Source: Cricetomys ansorgei
Taxonomy: Eukaryota > Chordata > Mammalia > Rodentia > Nesomyidae
DNA length: 64,000 nucleotides
Assembly: GCA_026225945.1 (NCBI GenBank)
Contig: JAMJFZ010000165.1
Coordinates: forward strand, 2,284,001 to 2,348,000
Direction: 5' to 3'
The position numbers and the translations under genes were made by a program. Below the pieces are notes generated by a model. It ran no database searches. It saw only the letters and a program-made list of their open reading frames with translations, and had not been told where the DNA came from. Numbering within the stretch: the stretch's first letter is position 1; the number at the start of each line of letters is the position of its first letter. Below, one piece after another: positions 35,951-47,877 of the stretch.

Positions 35951-36633
35951 AAAAGCATCTGCCTTGTCAGTTATCTCAGTATCTCTCTTCTGTGACTTCC
36001 GAGCAACTGTCTGACTTCTCTCTGATTCTCTGGAAAGAACTCTTTATCTGAGCCTTGTTTCTGCCTGCCTTCCCTGTCACCAACTTCTGAAGCTCACTGT
36101 CTCCTGTGATATAACCAGCTAACATTTCCCCCTACCTACATTGTCGTAAATAGCTTCCCCCAAGTGTTCCTCAAAGTCCAAGTGGCATGTAACCATAAGG
36201 AATGCACACAGGAAAAACAAGAGACATCTGGGCAAAATGTCTTACTACACCTTTGTCTACTGAGTAATCTTGGGTACAAATGTTTTTAATAAAGATAACA
36301 ATGAAGTAAAAGAAAAAATGTGTGATACAAGGTTTTTTATTAGTACTTGACCGTACAGACTCGGGGAACACAGAATGAAAGAAAGAGAATGTCCCTTGCA
36401 GAGAGAACAAGAGGTTCCCCTGTAGTCCTGACAGAGCCATATTTTGAAATGTAGAACTGTCTTGACTCCACCGGACACTTCTCACAATCCAAGAGTCCTC
36501 CAGAGCCAGCCCCTACTGCACTCCAATTTGTTTCCAACACATTTTGAAGTGCGATATCATGTGTGTTCAGGATCCCCTTGATGAGAGACCTGTCCCTATA
36601 CTCATTTCTCAGCTTCTATGTCTCCTTCCCTAT

Positions 36634-38852
36634 TTACCGCCAACAAGCACACAGGCTGCTCTGCTGGTTATACACACAGCGCTGACGACACTGAATGCAG
36701 GATTTACTAGCAAAGGAGACAGACTGGGGCTGCCTTAGAGTGCGGAGTGTGTCCATGAGCTCAGTAGAAAGCTGGACAAATCTATCTGCCAGGATATGAT
36801 GGCGCATTGCATAGCACTCCAAGGGGGCAGGATACAACTCCTCAACCAGCTGGCTCAGGTTGGCTGTGTGGTGAAGAAGGTCCCTTAGGACAGCCAGGGA
36901 GAAGTCATTGTCAATGAAATTGAGTCTCCTGAGCTGAGAGCACTGGCTCAAGGCAGGCAAGAGAGCACTGAGCTGAGGGTCCTCAATCTTGCAGTTCTCT
37001 AAGTGCAGGGTCTGCAGAGTGCCTGCAACTCTCTCTAGGAAAAGTCTGAGAGGCCTCAGACTTAGACGAGCTAAAAAGACATTGACCAATTCCAGATTTC
37101 TGAGCTGACAGAGGCTCTGACACTGGGCCAAAGACTCCAAGTCTGACTGTGAGAACTTGCAGAGAGAGATGGACAGGGACTCCAAGGGGGTCTTCAGGCA
37201 CCTGGGGAGAGACAAGCAGGTTAGTTTGACACACCGTGATGGAGTTAACCTGGAGTAGATGGGAACACATAGCCAGGGTCATTGTGATCGTGGGATGACA
37301 GTGAGCTCCCAGAGAAGCCTGTTGGAGTCTGCTTACTCAAGTACAACACTCTAGACTTTGGCCAGGCTCCACCACACTAAGGCTAGCTAATTACTCGGAC
37401 ATCTACAGTGGAAGTCAGACATCAAATGCCTACTAATCTTTTGGGGAAAAGAGAAATGTTTGCAGTGGTTGCAGAAGGAGCCCTCCATCACTACTTACTG
37501 GAAAAACTCCTGCATGTGGCCCCTAAGAATACGGACAGCAACCAAGGAGAGATCCTGGAGACAGTTGAAGTTGGAGAATTGGGAAATGAACTTGGGGACT
37601 CTCTTGTCTGTTTCTGTTGGTGTATCTGTAAGCCTGAAGGAGTTCAGAATGACTATTCTTAGAGACAATTTTCTAAGATTTCTCATCTGTCCAAGGTGAC
37701 GTGCAAAGCACGCCAGTGTGGACAGACCCCAATCTGTGTCCACTTCCAACTCCTCGATGCATTCTGGATGGACAGCCTCCAAGATTTCCCTGACAGTGCT
37801 CCATGACAGGGCCATGATCTGCATCTTCACACAGCACAGCTGCAGGGAATCTCTTCTCTGCTGTGCCCACTGCAAGAAAAACGTTTGCGTTTTTTCGAGA
37901 CGAAACTCAAGGCAGAGGTCAGTGACCACCTTCAAACGCTGTCTCAGTGCGTATCTCTGAAGGCGCTTCCCGTCCTGCTTTTTACACACAGTGTCTGCTG
38001 ACTGCTCTCCGTCCTGTCCTGCAGCCCATATAGCGTAGGGGTCACAGTCCACATTCCTCAGATTGAGCACTTGAAGTATCCGCCCCCTGTGATGAAGGCA
38101 GACATGTCAGAAGATGCAAAGGCACGAACGCAAAAGACAGTTTTGCCTCTGCCTTTCTGAAGTCAGATGTTCCCTTTTCTGCTATGCCTTCTCATTTCTA
38201 TTTCCAGTGCTGGGTCTCCCTTACAGGGAAGGGCTCTTTGCCTCGGCTGCACCTGGAGCCTGTCCTCCTCCCTCCACTCCCCACTCTGGACTTCTCTCTG
38301 TCTCTGTTCCTACCACCTGGGGAGACACCGGGACAGGCTGATTCCCCTTCTTCCCCTGGGCCTACATCTGCCCCAAGCTGCACCACATTACCACATATGG
38401 AACTGACATTTACTACAAGGACTCAACATTTGCCCAGGCCTCTGCAGCCTTTCAAGGTGATAACTCCTCTGCCTCTGATCCACCTTAGTCACCATTATCC
38501 CTGATCCCTGAAGTCCCTTCCCTACACCCCAGTTCAGCCATTCTTCATTTCTGGTACTTGATCACCTGGGGCGAAATTGACTTTTCAGCTGCATGTCTAC
38601 ACCACCCAGCACAGCCTTCAGTGTCACCATGTCAGGGTTCTTCATCAGCGCCCCTACAGGGAGGCAGGGAAAGGGCCAGGCTGCCACAGTTGCCGTCAGA
38701 ATCTTCATGTGTCTCCCAGCTAAGGCCTCCTTGAGCAGTGTTGGGATGAGAACCCAGGGCAGCTCCTGTGAAGCAGAGCTGGCCAAGGCCTCATTCCTCA
38801 ACAAGCTCTGCATCGCCAGCTTCAGGAGTGTGGGTGGTTCCCGGGAGCTCAT
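36634..38852 (-). CDS. Gene H: Pramel1-like PRAME family LRR protein, intact
   Basis: Exons on the minus strand, 38852-38566, 38086-37499 and 37201-36634, join in frame with GT-AG borders (donor CAG|GTGATC is slightly weaker than its sisters) to give 480 residues. It starts MSSREPPTLLKLAMQSLL and carries 'AWPFPCLPVGALM'. Exon 3 has 'LQVLNLRNVDCDPYAIW' and 'SLQLCCVKMQI'; exon 4 has LRRs ('LQTLHLENCKIEDPQL', 'LRRLNFIDNDFSL') and ends in CIQCRQRC...CACWR. It has an intact TATA promoter (41479-41472), CCAAT and poly(A) signal (36341-36336), so by sequence it is one of the best candidates for an expressed gene here. It is the tandem duplicate of F (about 9.9 kb apart) and the inverted counterpart of B. 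Family role as for B; specific substrates are unknown. Confidence 0.88.
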
Positions 38853-39825
38853 TCTGATGGAGCTTCAGGTAGAAGGACCTGGGGAAGCAATCAGGAGTAG
38901 GATTTTGAAGGAATCATTAAGTCTCACCCATTGTAGGAACCATCCCAGGGCCAGAGTCTCTGCTCTTCTGGCAATGGTGGAGAACTGTTGTATTATCTGG
39001 TGGTCTCAAATCCTCACCTGTCTCTTCCTGTGAAGGGCACTTCACAAGAACAACACAGGCACAAAGTAACCATTGTCACAGCAGGTACCAAGTCCTGCAC
39101 CTCTGTACCTCATTCACCATTGGAAAAGGTGTCCAGGAACAAGCCATCTGATAAACCTCCTCAATGAAAAGATGCTCAACACTTTTCAAGCCCCTGAAGA
39201 AGAGACAGTGCCAACTTCACATGCCCAATCCCAGAAGACTCTGCTTTCCACAGATTGAACCTGACTTGGAAGGACTGAGCAGAATCTATGAAATGCCTGA
39301 CACTACTCTTTACTGTTAAAGACTTCAAAGGCTGGTGTGAAGATCTGGACTTAATGTGCTAGTTATGGATTGAAGGAGCAGGACTGAAGGCTCATGGCCA
39401 CCAGGCTTCACAACCAGATTCTGGTTGAAATGTAAAACCAAGACAAGAACAAAGGCTTTCCCTAGAGCAACTCTCAATCCATGTTAGTGAGTGAGGGCAC
39501 CTGGAGAGACTGAGTCTGAGGCGGAGATGCCAGTGCATGGAGGCTACGTGGACAAGGATTTCCCATGGTGCACTGGAGTCTAGGGCTAGAAAGTGTTTTT
39601 TGGGGAAAAATGTAGTTTTGGTAACCTTCTAAAATAAAGTGTGGGCTAGAGAGGAGGCTTCAGTGGAACTGGCTATGCTTCCAAACCTAAATGGAACTCT
39701 GTGTGTAGCGCAGGGTTGCCCCTCCTGGCCATGCTTGTGTCTGTCATTTGTAGTGCTTGAATTCTTTGTTTTAGCTCCTAAGACTGTCTTGTGCACTCTG
39801 CTTTTAAAACACTGCGTAGATGCCA

Positions 39826-39890
39826 GGCATGGTGGCAGAGTCCTGTAATTCGAGCACTTTGTAGGAAGAATCAGGGAGATTCCATGGTAG
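39826..39890 (+). mobile_element. Short B1-like fragment
   Basis: GCCAGGCATGGTGGCAGAGTC and AGCACTTTGTAGGAAGAATCAGG form the 5' part of a B1. The same fragment sits at about 29930-29990 in gene F intron 1. Confidence 0.55.
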
Positions 39891-40149
39891 GCTAATGTTT
39901 ATAGATACTTGGAGCTAGTCCAGGTTAGTGTATCTCAAAGAAAACAGGACAGAAAGGGTGTTGGTATTGCAGGTTTGATAGTGGGGTTTGAAATCACCAC
40001 ACAAGTGCTGCAACACCAAGCTGTGTTCCCAGGCAATCTCTTTGAGTTTGATTAATTTTATGTAGAGACCAAGACTCTTCCTGCAGGTGTGTCTATCCTG
40101 GATCTTGGATCTTAATTTTCAGGTTTATCACCTTAGATTATTTACAGAC

Positions 40150-40985
40150 CTTAGACTACAGACAGACCTATATGTGATAGGTTTGTAGTATTTTGGACTT
40201 CCCTATTTCATTTTTAATTTCAGACTCATTCAATGTCGTGTCAAATAGTCAAGGCTAAAGCAGCCACAGTAAAGCCTCTTAAAGCCTCAGTTCTCAGGTC
40301 AGCTGGGATCCTGGTTTGTGCTCACAAAACTATTACGATTTCCAAGGAATATTTCTAAGCTAAAGTTAAGTGTAAATCTGTCTCTCTGTCTCTGTCCCAA
40401 CTTTCTTTAAAGACATGGTTTTCTATGTAGCATTGGCAGTCAGGGAACTCAACCTGTAAACAGAGTGTGCTCTAATCCTGAGATCTGACTGCCTCTGCCT
40501 CTCAATTCAGGGATTAAAGGCGTGTATCAACATAGCCTGGCAAGAGGAAATTTACCATAGGCTATTGACAGGCATATGTGTGGTAGGTTTGTAGTACATT
40601 GATCTCCCCTACTTCATTTTTAATTTAAGACTCATGCATTGTCATGTAAAATAGTCAAGGCTAAGAAACCACAGTAAAGCCTCTTTAAGCCTCAGTTCTC
40701 AGATCAGATTGGACTCCTCGTGTTTTGTGTTCACAAAATTATTAACACATCCAAGGAATATTTTAAACTAAAGTCAAGTGTAAATCTACCCCCTCTTCTT
40801 TCTCTCCCTTTCCCACTGCCTCTCTCTCACCTTTCTTTAGAGACACGGTTTCTCTACGTAGCCCTGGCAGTCAAGGAACTTATTGGTAGACAAGACTGGG
40901 CTCTAATTCAGAGATCTGACTGCCTCTGACCCTCAATTCAGGGATTAAAGGCGTGTATCACCATTACCTGGCAAAAGGAAATTTC
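40150..40985. repeat. Tandem duplication of about 406 bp in gene H intron 1 (two B1 copies)
   Basis: The block with GGTTTGTAGTA at 40179 and its following B1 (about 40385-40550, minus) recurs with the same order from about 40585 (second B1 about 40835-40985, minus). The copies are diverged. Genes B, D and F have a single copy. Confidence 0.65.
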
Positions 40986-41374
40986 AGTTCACAAAACTAC
41001 ACAACCAGAACCCATTAAACATTATTTAAACCACTACAAAGGTATTAAATTATAATACACCTTCTAACTTTAATCCCGGAATGATACTTGGGAGTGTATT
41101 AAAACCAGAAGGACCTGATTTCAAGGCCTGTCTTTCTTTCTGAGACCCTGTCTCAAATTAAAACTCAAATGAACCAAGGAGACTAACAAGCAAACCCTAG
41201 TATGTTGGGAATTTCTCAGTAAAACCCAACCAATTTCAGCCTAAACCTCAAAAACAAAAACAAAATCCAAGTTGGGGTTTTGTATTTGATATCCAGCATT
41301 TTAAAATGTGGCTGAGTTGGTGATGAGGCCTGCCCAGCATGCAAGAGGCCTCCTGATGGAGGAGAGAGACTTAC

Positions 41375-41580
41375 CTGATCGGGACACTGGTGACAGTGCT
41401 CCTATTCCAGGAGGCACAGGCAGGGACTCCAGACTCTAGGACACTGAATGTATTCTGGGACTCCTCTGACTCTTTTATAGCCCTGTCCCTTCCCTCAGAC
41501 CCTACCTACATAGCTTCACCTTCCATGAAATCTTCTATCTGATTGGAAGATTCAGGCTCCACCCACTTGATCCTCCATAG
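41375..41580 (-). promoter_or_regulatory. Gene H promoter and non-coding exon 1
   Basis: On the minus strand: CCAAT (41546-41542), TATAAAAG (41479-41472), then exon 1 ending at CAG|GTAAG (exon end 41375). The GC-like box is weaker here (GAAGGTGAAGC) than in gene D. Confidence 0.75.
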
Positions 41581-41726
41581 GATTATGTTTCTTAAAGGAG
41601 ATTGATTGAATCATAGCTCTGTGTGAAAACTGACTGAATCATTTACTATGGGTGTTCACATACTAAGGGCTGTATGATCATGGACTTGCTTGTATGTGTC
41701 TTCCTGCCTGCTATCACCTACTCTTC

Positions 41727-42023
41727 TCAGCTCACTGAGGCCATTTTTGTGAGGAATTCCCTTTCCATATGCAGCCTGAATAACCTGAGAACTGCCAACC
41801 TGAGAGAGCTGCTCTGGGAGTCGTGACCTGCTCTGATGAGGTCAAAGATGACACTGGTAACATCCCTGCAGACAGGTGTCCCCACATTCGTGCTGATGTC
41901 ATTGACACTCTCAGGGCTATAAGACAGTCCATGGAAGTCAACTTGGCTCGTAAGATGTGTTTGGATTGTCCTGGATTCTGTGTCTGCAATGTGAAGTCCA
42001 CAGTATGTACCTATAGCCAATAA
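41727..42023 (+). pseudogene. PRAME-like C-terminal exon relic (type 3)
   Basis: The best preserved of the four. From about 41735 a weak match to the LRR end ('NLRTANLRELLWES', with a stop) runs into 'NIPADRCPHIRADVIDTLRAIRQ' and 'KMCLDCPGFCVC', ending ...VCTYSQ-stop at 42021-42023 with an overlapping AATAAATGAG. It points away from gene H. Confidence 0.7.
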
Positions 42024-42869
42024 ATGAGGAGAGGTCACTGATGAACTCTGAGAAATGACAGGCAGGGCTCAAGTTACTCACTAGGAGACCCAGAAGAGGT
42101 GTATTCTAGCATTATTAGGTGTGTGTGGTAAAGAAGATTATTCCATTGGTTCATTGACATGGAGAAATAGGGGCTCATATTCTGTCTAGGGTCTTCTGTA
42201 TAGACTTACCTTTGTAGAGCAAAAGCAATTTTTAAAATGGTAGATATTGTCTTCCAGTGCACTATGTCATGAGAGATCAAAGTCACAGGGAAGGAGATCC
42301 AATGAAAGACATTGCAAAGTGCAAAAGAGTCTAATTTGGAGGATCCATGTCTCCATGTCTCTTGCTTGCTTCAAGCTTCTGGGTGCCCAACTCAAAAATA
42401 TCTGAGAGATATAGGTATACATGTATAGATACAGATAATGATATGTAGAGAGATAGATATATTCTGTTTCATGAACTATATTATTGACTGAACCCATGAA
42501 CTGGGGTTGGACATGCTGTATTATTCCCTCTCTTCGGCTCTGACGTCTCTTTTTCTTGCTTCGGAAGGTCTTCAAGCTGATATTATTTCTCTGCCATCCT
42601 TAGCATTACAATTTTCCATAAGTTTCAATGCATTGTTTTGCATGAAATTATGTTGTATATTTTTAATTTACTCTTGCGATCACTGAGACTCTCATGAATC
42701 CCTAGAGTGCTTTCTGCGCATCCTCTGCCCATACTCCTGCGTCCCCTTCTTTCTACACCTTCGTCCTCCTGGAGCTTTCAGAAGAAATAAAGACCCAACT
42801 TCCCATGGTTTTTTGAAGATTTCACACACTTCAGCTTCATGAACCACATCGAAAACTCTGCAGAGAGTT

Positions 42870-43029
42870 GAGTTCCTGGAGAGATGGCTCAAGGGTAAGG
42901 CTGCTTGCTGCTCTTTCTTGGGAACAGTGCTCGATTCCAGCGCCTACCACCTCCTGTACCTCCAGGTGCAGGTGATCTGAGTTTGCTGTCAGCTCTGTAG
43001 GAGCACCTGCAGTCATCTAGAAACACTCA

Positions 43030-43085
<56 letters not shown>
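42870..43085 (+). mobile_element. B2/B3-type SINE with (CA)n tail
   Basis: The B2 head GGAGAGATGGCTCAAG at 42876 and the same body as at 1735 and 32500, with a long uninterrupted (CA)n tail at 43029-43083. Confidence 0.85.
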
Positions 43086-43199
43086 TTGATACGGTATGAC
43101 CACATCCCTACTATCTATCACTCTCTGATTGCACTTCTGATGCCATTAGTTTCATGGACCAAATAGGACTTATGTGGGTGAACAAGGTTGGGACAGAGA

Positions 43200-44280
43200 A
43201 ATAGAATAGGTTTTCCATGACTGGTCAAGCACAGATTCACTCTGGGCTCAGATATGTGTAACCAGGCACTAGTGTGCATCTAGTTGGTCGTGTTTTAAAG
43301 GTTATTGTGTGTCCAGAAAGAGAATGAGTAGATGGGAAATGTGTGACGTTGGCGTTGAAGTTGGGAAACTGGATGGGGGCCTCTTGAGGAAAGGTGGTCA
43401 GGGGAATCTACAGGGACACACTTGCAATGTTGCTGAATCTTGTTTGGGGTAGGTAGTCCTTCCTATGTGTCACCTGATGCAGAAAATTCTGTGGTTTTCC
43501 TCTGTGTCCTAGGTAAACCATATTCCCAGTGACTCCCATAAGGCTTACACTACAATGTATGAATTGTGTGGAAAGTGCCGAAAGACAGTGTCCTGAGGTA
43601 GATCTCCATCATAAAGACAGACTGAATATGGGACAAGAATCATCTCTATTCCCGTCAATCCAACCAAAACTCTTCAGTATCGTTTTCCAGAATGAATCTT
43701 TCGTTCTCTCCCTAGGTGTCTGAAGAACCCCTAAGAGATCCTGTCTGTCCCTCCTGGAAACCTCTCCCAACCAAACATGGATTATCTGCCCCACTGTCTG
43801 AGTGTTTGTGAGCTCAAACATCTGCACCTGAGCTACCCATGTTTCACTAATGTGTGCTTTAGGCCTTGTGGACCCTTTGAGAGAGCCTCAGCTACCCTGC
43901 AAAGCCTGGAATTAGAGCAGTGTTGGCTAGAGGATTCTGCATTCAGTGCCCTCCTGCCTATTCTGAGCCAGTGCTCCCGTCTCATCAAGATCAATTTCTA
44001 TTGTAATACATTCTCTCTGCCTGTCCTGAAGCAAGTTCTGCACCACACAGCGAAGCTGAGCCTGCTGACCCAGGAGCTGTATCCTGCCCCTCTGGATTGC
44101 TATGACAATGGGCAACGTTCTTAGAGACAGATCTGAGCAACTTTGTCTGAGCTCCTGGATATACTCAAGGCCAAGCCACAGCCCAAGACAGTCTCTGTTG
44201 TTACAACCTTCTGCAGTAAATGTTTTCAGACCTACGTTTATGGCCTGGTGGAGAGCAGATGTGGCCTGTGCTGGCAGTGA
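43200..44280 (+). pseudogene. PRAME subfamily 2 relic (intron 3 and exon 4)
   Basis: Exon 4 begins at 43716 after the acceptor CCTAG and ends at the stop 44278-44280 (...GLCWQ). It meets an early stop ('CLKNP' then TAA). A long middle frame, 43777-44124, keeps the LRR body ('CELKHLHLSYPCF', 'LQSLELEQCWLEDSAFSALL', 'LTQELYPAPLDCYD') before a frame change near 44110. Exons 2 and 3 are missing; the SINE and a short flank precede it. AATAAA lies at 44596-44601. It is the mirror of the relic at 126-502. Confidence 0.7.
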
Positions 44281-44609
44281 ACTGGGGAAGCTTGCCTCTT
44301 GGTGCTGAGATACGATAGCACAGTGTGGGGAGTAGATAAAGTCCTGAGAGAATGTGCATTGCTCACAGGTACATGGACAAGTCAAAAGTCTTAATTCTTG
44401 AGACCCATGGAAAGGCAAAGTCTCCTCCTCCCTGTTTACTAGCCCATAGAGTGCATCTTCATTGAACTCCTCACCCTTCTCTATTGTCCTCCTGAGTGCT
44501 GAAATCTGTAGCCTGTCCCACCAGGCCCTGCTTGGAAGACTCATTTCTGTTGGAAATTATTCATCACCACTCATCCCTCCGGCTGTCCAGCTCCAAATAA
44601 AAACTCCAA

Positions 44610-45690
44610 CTGTTGGACAAGTTTCCCTTCCTTGGCCCCCAGGTTCTAACCCCACCTATCACCTGGATCCTCATCCAGCAATTGTGATTTCTGTGTGTAT
44701 CACGGTGTGGCTGCCCTGAGGCTACCCCTTATGTACACTTTGGATCTCCAGTCTGGAATCAAAAAAAGCATTGTTATCACACTATTTGTTCCTCATCCTT
44801 TCCTTTTATTAGAAATAGAAATTAGAGGTTGTTCTATACTTGGTCGTCATGTAGGTTGTGCGCTGACTGCCATGAAACACAGCCAACTACATTGTATAGG
44901 AATCTCAGATGCATCACATATAGAGAAATAAAATAGGAAGCAAGTGAGTACCAAGACATGGACATCTCAGACACAATGCCCTCATAGTCAGCCCTTGCTG
45001 GAAGTACAAGTTGACATTAATCACTGTGAAAGGCTTAAAACAGATTAGAAACACCAGGTTCTGGTTGGCTCTGTGCACACTGTGGATGGCTTTTCAGGAT
45101 GCAGTCAGGGATGAAAGGTCAGTGGGTAGAGAAGACTTCACATTGTCTTAGTGTTCTTGTTTTACTTCAGCCCAGATAGAGGGAACTGTGGCCTGGCATT
45201 TGGGAGCCCAGGGGCCACAGACCTCTGAGGGGAGGATGGTGTCCCCATAGGAAGGGTATCCTGATATCTGGGGAGCCAAGAACCATACACCTGTGGAGTG
45301 GGAAAATGTCCCCAATGAGAAGGCATCCTGACATTCTTGAAGACAGGAACCACACAGCTCTTGCAGCTCCAAGGCAGGGAAGGCTGTGCTAGAGTGATAC
45401 AGAATAAGAACTCCTCTCTGCTCATCTCAGCTCGGCACTGATACTAGGGGAGAAGTTTCCCCAGCCTTGCAGCTATGGAGGTGAATGAATCTGCTGAGCT
45501 GAGGTGTTCTCGATAAATTGAGGTGTGGGGTCCTTCTGTGCTTCTTCTCTCTGTGGCCACCTCCACTTGGGAGGAAGCCAGCAGCCGGAGCTGTGCCCAT
45601 ACTTAGCAGAGTGAAGAAGGCTGCCCTTTATATACTGTCCCTGCGGGGACACTCCCATTCCCTTCCTTTCCCATCCCACCTAGACCCCCT
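44610..45690. other. Gene-free stretch
   Basis: About 1.1 kb between the relic's poly(A) signal and an L1 fragment. Short frames on the minus strand (45148-45425) overlap a PPxGDT-rich stretch that repeats weakly within itself (ACACCTG/CTGACATTCTTG and CTGATATCTGGGGAG blocks). I do not recognise it as a gene. Confidence 0.4.
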
Positions 45691-47324
45691 GTTCAAGTTC
45701 CACCATACCTGAGAGATACCTGTATTGCAGCAGGGACAATTCTTGTTGCATGGTTTTTCCATCTGTGGATACTAGAACCTTCCTCCTTTGCTTAGCAGTT
45801 AGTATCCACACTCTCTGTGACTGGGTTACATCACTCAGGATAATTTTTTTTGAGGTCCAAACATTTGCCTGCAAAGTTCATGTAGTCATTTTTAAAATCG
45901 GCTGAGTAAAACTCCATGTTAAATGGACCATAAAATCTTTATCCATTCTTCTGTTGAGGGACATCTCTGTAGTTTCTAACTGCTGGTTATTACGGATAAA
46001 GCAGCTATGAACATAGTTGAGCAGTGCCCTTCTGGTAGGATGGAGTGTCTTTTGAGTACATGCCCAGGAGAGGTATGGCTGGTTCTTGAGGTATGTCAAT
46101 ATCCAATTTCCGAAGGAATCCCCATACTGATTTCCATAGCGACTCTACAGTCTGCATTCCCACCAGCGATGGAGGAGTGGTCCCCTTGCTCCACATCCTC
46201 AGCAGCATGAGCTGTCTTCGGTCCTTTGTGATTTCCTTGGAGACTGTAGTTATCCCCCTTTTCATGTCTGATGTTACTGATGTGGATATGCTCTGTCCAC
46301 CTTTTACTTAGTGTGGATAAGTGTTGGTCTATTTGCTGATTTTCTCAAAGGATCAGCTCTTTGAATCACTGATTGTTTCTGGTGTTCTCTTTGTTTATGT
46401 GAATTTTACTCTAACACTGCTTTCCTTGAGTCCCACAGGTGTGGGTGTGTTTTGCAGTCATTTTCATTGAGTTGAATTAAGTCTTAATTGCTCTCTTTAC
46501 TTCTGTCGTGACCGAGGCCTCGTTTAGTACAGGGCTGTTCCATTATCACGAATTTGTGGGCCTTCTGTTGCTACTGTGCTGTGGAAATGGAGCTGTCTGT
46601 ATTCCAAGGTGGTCTGGTAAGATGCTGTGGGTTATTTCAATATTCTTGTGTTTCTACAGACTTGCTTTGTGTCCAAGTATTTGATCAATTTATGAGAAGG
46701 TTCTGTGAGGTGATGGGAAGAAGATATATTGTTTTGTGTGGGGGTGAAATGCTCTGTAGATATCTTCTAGGTCCATTTGAGTTATAACATGTTTGAGCTC
46801 AAGCATTTCTCTGTTTAATTTTTTCTTGTAAAAGTGGGGTATTGAAGTCTCCCACTGTCAATGTGTGTGAGTCCATGTTTGTTTATGCTATTGCAAAAGG
46901 TTTGTTGTTGTTGTTTTGTTTACAGATGTGGAAGTCCCTATTTTGGGGGCATAGATGTTAAGAATTGAAATGTCCACTGGATGGATTGTTCCTTTGATGA
47001 GTATGTAGTCTCCTTCCGTTTATATTTTGATTGGTTTTGCTTTGATGTCTATTTTAGTAGAAACTAGAATTGGTGCACCATTCTAATGGCTTGCTTCTTG
47101 TATCCATTTGCTTGGAAAACCTGTTCTCAACTCTTTACCCTGATGTAAGGTTCATCCTTGATGTGAAGGTGTGTTTCCTTGTATGCAGCAGAAGGATGGA
47201 TCCTGTTTCTCACCCATATTGTTGGTCCTGTCCTTTGTTCGAAGAATGGAATCCATTGACATTGAGAGATATTAAAGACCACTGATTGTTAGGGCCTGTT
47301 ATTTTGCATTTGCCACTGTTTTTG

Positions 47325-47391
<67 letters not shown>

Positions 47392-47850
47392 TTTGTCTTT
47401 AATGGTGTGCATTTTATATTTCCTGCATTGGCATGAGTACACTTAAGGTCCTTGGGATGGAGTTTTCCTTCTAGTACCCTGTGAAAGGCTTGATTTTCCC
47501 ATAGATATAATTTGCATTTGGATTAATCATGGAATATTTTGTTTTCTCCATAAATGGTGACTGAAAGTTCAGCTGGGTTAGAAGTCTGGGCTGGCATCTG
47601 TGTCTCCATCGATCTCTACCAGATCAGTCCATCATGTGCTCTTGGCTTGTAGAGTTTCCGTTGAGAGGTCAGTGTACTACTCTTCAATTTGCCTGTGTAT
47701 TTACCTTTCTGTTTCTCTCTTGAGCATTTAGTAATTTTTATATTGTACGTTTGATGTCTTGATTATTACGTGGTAGGTTGATTTTGAGATGGCTCTGTTC
47801 TATTCGATGTACTGTGTTCTTCTTGTACCTTTAAAGGAACTCCTGAGACC
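45690..47850 (-). mobile_element. Old L1 (LINE-1) fragment
   Basis: On the minus strand it matches the L1 ORF2 end: 'LRKLDIDIPQEPAIPLLGMYSKDTPS' at about 46040-46130, followed by the 'MSLNRRMDKDFMVHLTWSF' type tail. Further upstream, pieces of the ORF2 reverse transcriptase and endonuclease region run to about 47850, with frameshifts, deletions and a (GT)n repeat (about 47331-47386). It has no intact frame. Confidence 0.75.
47331..47386. repeat. (GT)n microsatellite
   Basis: About 28 GT dinucleotides without interruption, inside the L1 fragment. Confidence 0.9.
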
Positions 47851-47877
47851 TATAAAGTCACCCTTATATCTCGCTGC

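Noticed and set aside
43029..43083. Long CA repeat (and the GT runs at 1741, 33180, 47331) as possible regulatory Z-DNA
   Set aside because: They are ordinary SINE tails or microsatellites typical of rodent genomes; nothing in the context suggests a specific role.
45148..45425. Overlapping short minus-strand frames with internal similarity
   Set aside because: They may be an internal repeat but there is no start context, no homology I can name, and no second copy in the window.
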